DNA of 64,000 nucleotides, taken from assembly GCF_000935125.1 (NCBI RefSeq), contig NZ_JRKI01000008.1, positions 361,445 to 425,444 of the forward strand. The letters run 5' to 3'. Below the pieces are notes generated by a model. The model worked only from the letters and a program-made list of their open reading frames with translations. It was not told where the DNA came from and made no database searches. Below, one piece after another: positions 58,580-64,000 of the stretch; positions within the stretch are counted from its first letter, which is position 1; each line of letters starts with the position of its first letter. The stretch is from Streptomyces natalensis ATCC 27448 (lineage in GTDB: Bacteria; Actinomycetota; Actinomycetes; Streptomycetales; Streptomycetaceae). A program made the position numbers and the translations under genes.

Positions 58580-59713
58580 ATGACCGGGCCTGGTGACCCT
58601 CCCGAAGGGACGCCCGACGGCGCCTCGGGAGGCGGTGAGGACGAATACCGATCCGTTGTCTTCGACGAATCGTTCGTGCGGGCAGCGCGGCTACAGGAAT
58701 TCTCCGCCGACGAGCGGCTGGGCGATCAGCATTCGCCTGCCGTCAAACCCCGGCACCGCTGGCTGCTGCGCGCGGCCGGCGGCTCCCGGCAGGCGATCTT
58801 GCTGGTGCTGCTGATCGTCCTGGCCTTCGGCACCGCCGTCTACATGGGCGTCCGCCACCCCTACAAGACCCCCGACACGGTCCCGGCCCAGCCGCTGCGC
58901 TCCGCGGCCGTACCGCTCGCACCGTCCGGCGAGGTGCCGGGCGCGACACCCGAGGACCTCTTCGTGCACAGCCCGGCGAAGGACTTCCGCATCGGCGCCG
59001 CGGGCATCGGCCTGCCCACCGTCGCCCGCTCCGAACACTTCTCCGACGGCCAGATCGTCTCCGCCCTGACCCTTGCGAAGGAGTACCTCGTCCGCTCCTC
59101 GCTGGATCCGGCCACGCTCACCGGCGGCTCGGTGCGGCCGGTGCGGCTGCTGCTGGACACCGGGCAACTCGACCAGTTCGACCGGAGCATGACGCATCCC
59201 GACGACAACGGCCGCTATGCGGCGACCGGCTGGCTGGTCCGCTTCGACCCGCGGCAGATCGGGCTCGCGGACCGCGACGTACGGGTCAACGGCACCCTCG
59301 CGGCGACGGAGTTGAGCCCGGACGCGCTCGACGTCACCGCCGACTACACCTTTGTCTACGCCGTACGCCCCACCGACCAGGCGCTGAAGAACGGCCCCGC
59401 CGACCACGGCGTGGGCAAGGTCACCCCGGGCGCCGCCTCGCTGTTCACCGTCCGGCGCGAGATGCGCTTCCGGATAAACCGCGACGACCTGACCGATCAC
59501 CGGCTGGAAGTCCTCCAGAGCAACCTCCAGGCGGGGCCGCTGGCCTGCTCCTCGCAGCCGGCCGACACGCTGCGCCCGCTGCTCGCCGGACAGCGCGCCG
59601 GGGACGGCCGGCCGGCGAGCACCGACCCCTTCGCCAGGGGCCGGGCCAACCCTTCGCTGTGCGGCGAACTGGCGGCCACCGCCGAACCGGCCCCGGCGCA
59701 CCCGATCCGCTAG
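58580..59713 (+). CDS. Single-pass membrane protein with SVVFDESFVR motif and large external domain
   Basis: The 377-residue protein has a 72-residue cytosolic part with YRSVVFDESFVRAARLQEFS at 23-42 (same motif as the preceding gene), one helix (about 72-90), and an external domain of about 285 residues. The external domain has two cysteines (LACSSQ and SLCGEL) and mixed alpha/beta composition; I do not recognise its fold. It matches S. coelicolor SCO2583 by position. The external domain suggests wall or signal contact. The ATG is leaderless. Confidence 0.82.
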   Translation: MTGPGDPPEGTPDGASGGGEDEYRSVVFDESFVRAARLQEFSADERLGDQHSPAVKPRHRWLLRAAGGSRQAILLVLLIVLAFGTAVYMGVRHPYKTPDTVPAQPLRSAAVPLAPSGEVPGATPEDLFVHSPAKDFRIGAAGIGLPTVARSEHFSDGQIVSALTLAKEYLVRSSLDPATLTGGSVRPVRLLLDTGQLDQFDRSMTHPDDNGRYAATGWLVRFDPRQIGLADRDVRVNGTLAATELSPDALDVTADYTFVYAVRPTDQALKNGPADHGVGKVTPGAASLFTVRREMRFRINRDDLTDHRLEVLQSNLQAGPLACSSQPADTLRPLLAGQRAGDGRPASTDPFARGRANPSLCGELAATAEPAPAHPIR

Positions 59714-59744
59714 ACGCGCGCGCCGTCGGACCGGCTCCGCTCCG

Positions 59745-60845
59745 TCAGTCCCCGCTCGGGCCCTTGCCTCCGCCCGGCCCCTTGCCGCTGCCGCCGGAGC
59801 CGTTGGCGCCGCCGTCGCGCGATCCGAAGACCGTGTCGCGCAGCTTGCCGCCCAGATCGCCCGCACCGCCCGCGATATCGCGCACCAGGCCCATCAGCGG
59901 GTCCTTGCTGTTGCGCACCGAGTCGGCGTAGTGGGCCGCGGAGTCCCGGAAGGAGTCGGACACCGAGGTGTCCTTGTCCTCGTCGCGGCGCGGGTAGTGG
60001 CCGTCCAGGATGCGCTGGTGGTCGCGGCTGGCCGCCCACTTCTTCAGCTCGGCCGCCCGCACGGTGGTGAACGGGTGGCTGCGCGGCAGCAGGTTGAGGA
60101 TCTTGAGGACGGAGTCGCGCAGATCGCCGCCCTGCTCGTACTCCTCCGCCTGCTTGAGGAAGGCGTCGACGTTCATCTCGTGCAGATGATTGCCGCCGGC
60201 CAGCTTCATCAGGCCGCGCATCGACGCCTGGAGGTCCTGTCCGACCAGCAGCCCGGCGCGGTCCGCGGACAGCTCCGACTTGCGGAACCACTCGCGCAGC
60301 GCCGTCACGATCGCCATGATGGCGACATTGCCCAGCGGGATCCAGGAGACCTTCACGGCCACATTCGTCAGGAACAGCATGATCGTGCGGTACACGGCAT
60401 GCCCGGACAGCGCGTGCCCGACCTCATGGCCGATGACCGCCCGCATCTCCTCCTCGTCGAGGAGTTCGACCAGGCCCGTCGTCAGCACGATGACCGGCTC
60501 GTCCAGGCCGATACACATGGCGTTCGGATTCGGGTCCTGGTTGACGTACATCGGCGGGACCTTCTCCAGGTCCAGGATGTAGCAGGCGTCCCGCAGCATG
60601 TCGTTGAGGTGCGCGAACTGCTGGTCGCCGACGCGGACGGAGTCCGACAGGAACATCAGCCGCAGGCTGCGCTCCGGAAGCAGACCGCTGAGCGTCTTGA
60701 AGATGGTGTCGAATCCGCTCAGCTTGCGCAGGGCCACCAGCGCAGAGCGGTCCGCCGGGTGTTCGTACGCCCGGGACGAGATTCCGGGGAACCGCTTGCG
60801 GTCCCGGCTCGGTACGTTGTCGCTGCCGCCTGGGCTCTCCGTCAT
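59745..60845 (-). CDS. M48-family zinc metallopeptidase
   Basis: The 366-residue protein has the zinc motif HEVGH near residue 140 (GHEVGHALSGH) and the third ligand in SELSADRAG near 195. Two hydrophobic stretches lie near residues 150-185. The C-terminal 60 residues are disordered and Gly-rich. It belongs to the HtpX/Ste24-like M48 group, but topology is unusual: most of the chain is soluble. The gene is convergent with the previous gene. A role in membrane protein quality control is likely but not shown. Confidence 0.88.
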   Translation of the reverse strand: MTESPGGSDNVPSRDRKRFPGISSRAYEHPADRSALVALRKLSGFDTIFKTLSGLLPERSLRLMFLSDSVRVGDQQFAHLNDMLRDACYILDLEKVPPMYVNQDPNPNAMCIGLDEPVIVLTTGLVELLDEEEMRAVIGHEVGHALSGHAVYRTIMLFLTNVAVKVSWIPLGNVAIMAIVTALREWFRKSELSADRAGLLVGQDLQASMRGLMKLAGGNHLHEMNVDAFLKQAEEYEQGGDLRDSVLKILNLLPRSHPFTTVRAAELKKWAASRDHQRILDGHYPRRDEDKDTSVSDSFRDSAAHYADSVRNSKDPLMGLVRDIAGGAGDLGGKLRDTVFGSRDGGANGSGGSGKGPGGGKGPSGD

Positions 60846-60987
60846 TGGGGCCTCCCCCTCTTCGACTGCGTGAGTTTCAGCCTAGAGGACGCCACTGACA
60901 GCGGAATGGATGCTCAGGCGTACGCTGAAGCTCGGTACATCCGCCCCGTACCCGCCCGTACTTCTCGCACCAAGGGAGCGCATCGCC

Positions 60988-61140
60988 ATGCCCCGTCCGA
61001 GCCTGCTCCTCGCCGCCGCCGAGCAGACCTCCCACGCCGACGGCCCCGGCTGGATCCTGCGCACCGTGATCATCGTCGGCGTGCTGGGTGCGGTGTTCCT
61101 CGCGTGGTTCCTGCTGCGCGGTTACGGCAACCAGGACTGA
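60988..61140 (+). CDS. Small single-pass membrane protein (50 residues)
   Basis: ATG 60988 opens 50 codons: a short N-terminus MPRPSLLLAAAEQTSHADGP, one helix (about 22-43, WILRTVIIVGVLGAVFLAWFLL) and a C-terminus RGYGNQD. AAGGGAG lies 10 bases upstream. Codons are strongly G/C-ended. It resembles a small conserved protein of Streptomyces. Unknown function. It precedes another tiny membrane protein and nadD. Confidence 0.7.
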   Translation: MPRPSLLLAAAEQTSHADGPGWILRTVIIVGVLGAVFLAWFLLRGYGNQD

Positions 61141-61256
61141 ACGTCGCAGCCGCCTCCCGGGGCCGTGGGTGGAGTCGCCGTGGGTCCGCGGCGGGGTGAC
61201 GCTTACGATGTGGCGGACGTTACTGCCCGACCCCACCCGGATTGGTCCTGTCGACG

Positions 61257-61418
61257 ATGAGCCTGCACACCACCGCACATTCCCTGGTCTCCCTCGCCGC
61301 CGAGCCCGGACACGAGGGCGGCCACGCCAGCCTCAGCCCCTTCGTGACCGGCGGCGGCGCCCTGTTTGTCCTGCTTCTCCTGCTGTGGATCACCACCCGC
61401 TTCAACCGCGACCGCTGA
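61257..61418 (+). CDS. Small single-pass membrane protein (53 residues)
   Basis: ATG 61257 opens 53 codons, ending FNRDR. The first 30 residues hold His and Ala ([23 protein letters not shown]), and one helix (about 33-48, [14 protein letters not shown]) follows. G/C-ended codons and position beside nadD favour a real gene. There is no clear Shine-Dalgarno sequence. A TACGAT box occurs at 61204-61209. Function unknown. It could form a unit with the preceding small protein. Confidence 0.65.
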   Translation: MSLHTTAHSLVSLAAEPGHEGGHASLSPFVTGGGALFVLLLLLWITTRFNRDR

Positions 61419-61456
61419 GCCCCGGCACCCGGACCCCGCCGTCGCGCGACGCCCAG

Positions 61457-61470
61457 TAGGGTCTGCACGC
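61457..61470 (+). promoter_or_regulatory. Leaderless-type -10 element of nadD
   Basis: TAGGGT (61457-61462), 8 bases, then ATG 61471. The spacing is one or two bases longer than in the other examples. Confidence 0.5.
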
Positions 61471-62082
61471 ATGGGAGAGCACACAGGGCCCGTGAAGCGG
61501 CGGCTCGGCGTGATGGGCGGGACGTTCGACCCGATCCATCACGGTCACCTTGTCGCCGCCAGCGAGGTGGCCAGCCAGTTCCACCTCGACGAGGTCATCT
61601 TCGTGCCGACGGGACAGCCGTGGCAGAAGAGCCACAAGACGGTGTCCCCGGCCGAGGACCGGTATCTGATGACGGTCATCGCCACCGCATCCAATCCGCA
61701 GTTCTCCGTCAGCCGCATCGACATCGACCGCGGCGGCAAGACGTACACGATAGACACGCTGCGTGATCTGCGCGCCGAGCACCGTGACGCGGATCTGTTC
61801 TTCATCACCGGCGCCGATGCCCTCAGCCAGATCCTGACCTGGCACGATGCGGCGGAGCTGGTGTCACTCGCGCACTTCATCGGGGTGACCAGACCCGGCC
61901 ATGTCCTCGCGGACCCGGGGCTGCCCGAGGGGGCGGTGTCGCTGATCGAGGTGCCGGCGCTGGCCATCTCCTCGACGGACTGCCGGGCGCGCGTCGCCCA
62001 GGGGGACCCGGTCTGGTACCTGGTCCCCGACGGAGTGGTGCGTTACATCGACAAGAAGCAGCTGTACCGCAGCGACCGCTGA
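61471..62082 (+). CDS. nadD: Nicotinate-nucleotide adenylyltransferase
   Basis: The 203-residue enzyme adenylates nicotinate mononucleotide in NAD synthesis. The nucleotidyltransferase signature [12 protein letters not shown] starts at residue 16, and [10 protein letters not shown] is the conserved ISST site near residue 170. The context of obg, proBA and nadD, then an LCP-type gene, is typical of actinobacteria. ATG 61471 is leaderless. Confidence 0.96.
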   Translation: MGEHTGPVKRRLGVMGGTFDPIHHGHLVAASEVASQFHLDEVIFVPTGQPWQKSHKTVSPAEDRYLMTVIATASNPQFSVSRIDIDRGGKTYTIDTLRDLRAEHRDADLFFITGADALSQILTWHDAAELVSLAHFIGVTRPGHVLADPGLPEGAVSLIEVPALAISSTDCRARVAQGDPVWYLVPDGVVRYIDKKQLYRSDR

Positions 62083-62106
62083 CGCACCTGACGGAAAGGG
62101 GCACCG

Positions 62107-63951
62107 GTGAGCGACCGACAGGATCCGTACGGGCCGCAGGACCCGTATGCCCAGGACCCCTACGCCCGGGAGCGGCAGGGCAGGCCGGGCTACACCTACG
62201 ACGCCTACGGGCAGCCGGTGTACCACGACGCCTCCCAGGGGCCGTACGAGCAGTCCTACGACCCCTACGGACAGCCGGTGGCGCCCGCCGAGCCCTATGA
62301 CGGTCAGGGCGGCTACGACCCGTACGGCGGCCAGGCGGGCCCCCAGGGCGGTCAGCAGCCCCCGGCGCAGCAGGAGTACGGCTACGACGCCTACGGGCGC
62401 GGCCAGGTCCAGCAGGGCTATGCGCCGCAGTACGACCCGTACGCGCAGCCCCAGCAGCAGCCGGGCGGCCGGCCGGGGCAGCAAGGCCGGCAGGAGTGGA
62501 TCCCCCAGCAGGCGCCGCGGCAGCCGTACGAGCAGCCCGCCTACGACGAGCAGCCCTCCTACGACGAGCAGCCCTCCTACGGTGACCGGCCGGCCTTCGA
62601 CAAGGCGTCCCCGTACGGCGCGGAGCCCCAGGGCGCCCCCCGTACGGACGCGGCCCCGCCGCCCCCCGGGGGCAGGCGCTCCGCGGCCGCCCCGGACGAC
62701 GACTCCCGCCCCGAGGAGTTCTCCTTCGCCGAAGAGGGGGACGAGGACTCCGAGGACGTCATCGACTGGCTGAAGTTCACCGAGAGCCGCACCGAGCGGC
62801 GCGAGGAGGCCAAGCGGCGCGGCCGCAGCAGGATCGTCGCGCTGTGCGTGGTGCTCGCGCTCGTGGTGGCCGGCGGCGTCGGCTATCTGTGGTGGGCGGG
62901 CAAGCTGCCGGGCCTGGCCGGTGCGGGCGGCGCCAAGGCCGTTGCGGCCGGCGGGCAGAAGCGTGACGTCCTGGTGGTCCATCTGCGCGACACCAAGAGC
63001 GGCAACAGCTCGACCGCGCTCCTGGTGGACAACACCACCACCCACAAGGGCACGACCGTCCTGCTGCCCAACAACCTCGTCCTGACCAAGGACGACGGAA
63101 GCGCCACCACGCTCGCCAAGTCCGTCAAGGAGGACGGCGCCGACGCCACCAAGGACTCCCTCAACACCCTCCTGGGCACCGATCTCAAGGCCAGCTGGCG
63201 GCTGGACACCCCCTACCTGGAGAACCTCGTCGAGACGGTTGGCGGGATCACCCTGGATGCGGACGCCACCGTGCCCGGCGCCAAGAAGGGCGACTCCCCG
63301 GTCGTCAAACAGGGCCGCGCCCGCGACCTCAACGGGCAGGCGGCCGTCGCCTACGCCACCTACCAGGGGCCCGGCGAGACCCAGATCAAGCAGCTGGAGC
63401 GGTTCGGGCAGGTCATGCAGGCCACGCTGAAGAAGGTCTCCAGCGATGCGGACGGCGCCACCGCAACCGTCAAGACGCTCCTCCAGGTCCTCGATCCGCC
63501 GCTGACCGAGGCCGAGCTCGGCAGCTCGCTGGCGCAGCGCGCGGAGCTGGCGAAGACCGGTGCCTACCGGACGACCCTGCTGCCGGCGCAGGCGGACGGC
63601 ACGCTCACCCAGGCCGCCTCGACCGCCATGGTCAAGGACGTGCTCGGCGGCGAGGTCAAGAAGACCGCCCCCGACGCCGTCGCCCGGGTCGCCGTCCGTA
63701 ACGCCGCCGGGACGAAGTCCGCGACCGGCAAGGCACAGGTCGCGCTGGTCAACGGCGGCTACACCTTCGTCGACGCCGGCGCCGAGACGGCTCGCACCAC
63801 GTCCCAGGTGACCTACGCCGACGCCGGCAAGAAGGCCCAGGCCGCCGAGGTCGCCAAGACCCTGGGGCTGCCGGCCGGCGCCGTCACACAGGGCAAGGGC
63901 GCCTCGAACGCGGACATCACGGTCGTACTGGGCCAGGACTTCAAGGGCTGA
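62107..63951 (+). CDS. LytR C-terminal/degenerate LCP-family membrane protein
   Basis: The 614-residue protein has a disordered Tyr/Gln/Gly/Pro-rich cytosolic region (about 1-235) with DPYG repeats, one membrane helix (about 244-262), and an external part with an LCP-like domain (about 285-460) and a LytR_C domain (about 515-610). In normal LCP enzymes that attach glycopolymers to peptidoglycan, Arg residues occur in RSD, PRD and YAR motifs. Here these read NSST, LPNN and YATYQ by eye, so activity may differ. It follows nadD as S. coelicolor SCO2578 (PdtA) does. GTG 62107 has GGAAAGG upstream. Confidence 0.85.
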   Translation: MSDRQDPYGPQDPYAQDPYARERQGRPGYTYDAYGQPVYHDASQGPYEQSYDPYGQPVAPAEPYDGQGGYDPYGGQAGPQGGQQPPAQQEYGYDAYGRGQVQQGYAPQYDPYAQPQQQPGGRPGQQGRQEWIPQQAPRQPYEQPAYDEQPSYDEQPSYGDRPAFDKASPYGAEPQGAPRTDAAPPPPGGRRSAAAPDDDSRPEEFSFAEEGDEDSEDVIDWLKFTESRTERREEAKRRGRSRIVALCVVLALVVAGGVGYLWWAGKLPGLAGAGGAKAVAAGGQKRDVLVVHLRDTKSGNSSTALLVDNTTTHKGTTVLLPNNLVLTKDDGSATTLAKSVKEDGADATKDSLNTLLGTDLKASWRLDTPYLENLVETVGGITLDADATVPGAKKGDSPVVKQGRARDLNGQAAVAYATYQGPGETQIKQLERFGQVMQATLKKVSSDADGATATVKTLLQVLDPPLTEAELGSSLAQRAELAKTGAYRTTLLPAQADGTLTQAASTAMVKDVLGGEVKKTAPDAVARVAVRNAAGTKSATGKAQVALVNGGYTFVDAGAETARTTSQVTYADAGKKAQAAEVAKTLGLPAGAVTQGKGASNADITVVLGQDFKG

Positions 63952-64000
63952 CCAGCGGCTCCGGTGCGGCCGCCCGCCGTGGGGCGCGGCGGGGGGGCCG

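Overview
The window is a stretch of a Streptomyces chromosome, or of a very close relative. It is uniformly high in G+C and its codons end mostly in G or C. GTG starts are common. The gene order matches the conserved actinobacterial core: pepN - nitroreductase-like gene - sodF - rpiB - nei - tig - clpP1 - clpP2 - clpX - valS - folC - ndk - mreBCD - pbp2 - rodA - rne - rplU - rpmA - obg - proB - proA - nadD. Much of this order (pepN, Rv2466c-type gene, rpiB, nei1, tig, clpP1P2, clpX, valS, folC, ndk, rne, rplU, rpmA, obg, proB, proA, nadD) is shared with Mycobacterium tuberculosis. The mre cluster and the sporulation-type wall genes point to Streptomyces. I see no phage, insertion sequence, CRISPR array or biosynthetic cluster.

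Layout. 1-12968: protein turnover and redox genes (pepN, mycothiol nitroreductase-like protein, Fe superoxide dismutase under a near-perfect nickel-regulator box), three paralogous amino-acid permeases with a biotin transporter gene bioY among them, rpiB, an endonuclease VIII-type glycosylase and a membrane PP2C phosphatase. 12969-18507: a 35-bp minisatellite, a zinc-ribbon/SPFH gene pair, an acyltransferase, a 619-bp region without a convincing gene, a small membrane protein and an ArsC-like protein. 18609-23713: tRNA-Gly(TCC), tRNA-Pro(TGG), trigger factor, and the ClpP1/ClpP2/ClpX protease with a ClgR-type operator. 23800-33448: two secreted or membrane proteins, valS, a GT87-like membrane protein, a class B PBP, folC, a DUF4233 protein and ndk. 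33731-40029: the elongation/spore-wall module mreB, mreC, mreD, PBP2, RodA. 40133-45471: a CYTH-CHAD protein, a B12-type radical SAM protein, a Gln-rich secreted protein and the radical-SAM partner protein. 45688-51807: RNase E/G, ribosomal proteins L21 and L27, and the GTPase Obg. 51926-63951: a TagF-like glycerophosphotransferase, proB and proA, two membrane proteins sharing a cytoplasmic motif, an M48 protease, two tiny membrane proteins, nadD and a large LytR_C/degenerate-LCP protein.

How the genes work together. Tig, ClpP1P2 and ClpX handle nascent-chain folding and regulated proteolysis. Rne, rplU, rpmA and obg are RNA-decay and ribosome functions. MreBCD, PBP2, RodA, the second PBP, the TagF-like enzyme and the LCP-like protein form a wall-synthesis neighbourhood, which in Streptomyces is chiefly tied to spore-wall assembly. 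Most gene ends are marked by strong G+C-rich hairpins, often shared by convergent genes. At least six genes, and up to nine, have a -10 hexamer only 6-8 bases upstream of the start codon and no Shine-Dalgarno sequence, so they are probably translated from leaderless mRNAs. All assignments come from reading the sequence and from knowledge of the families. No database search was run.
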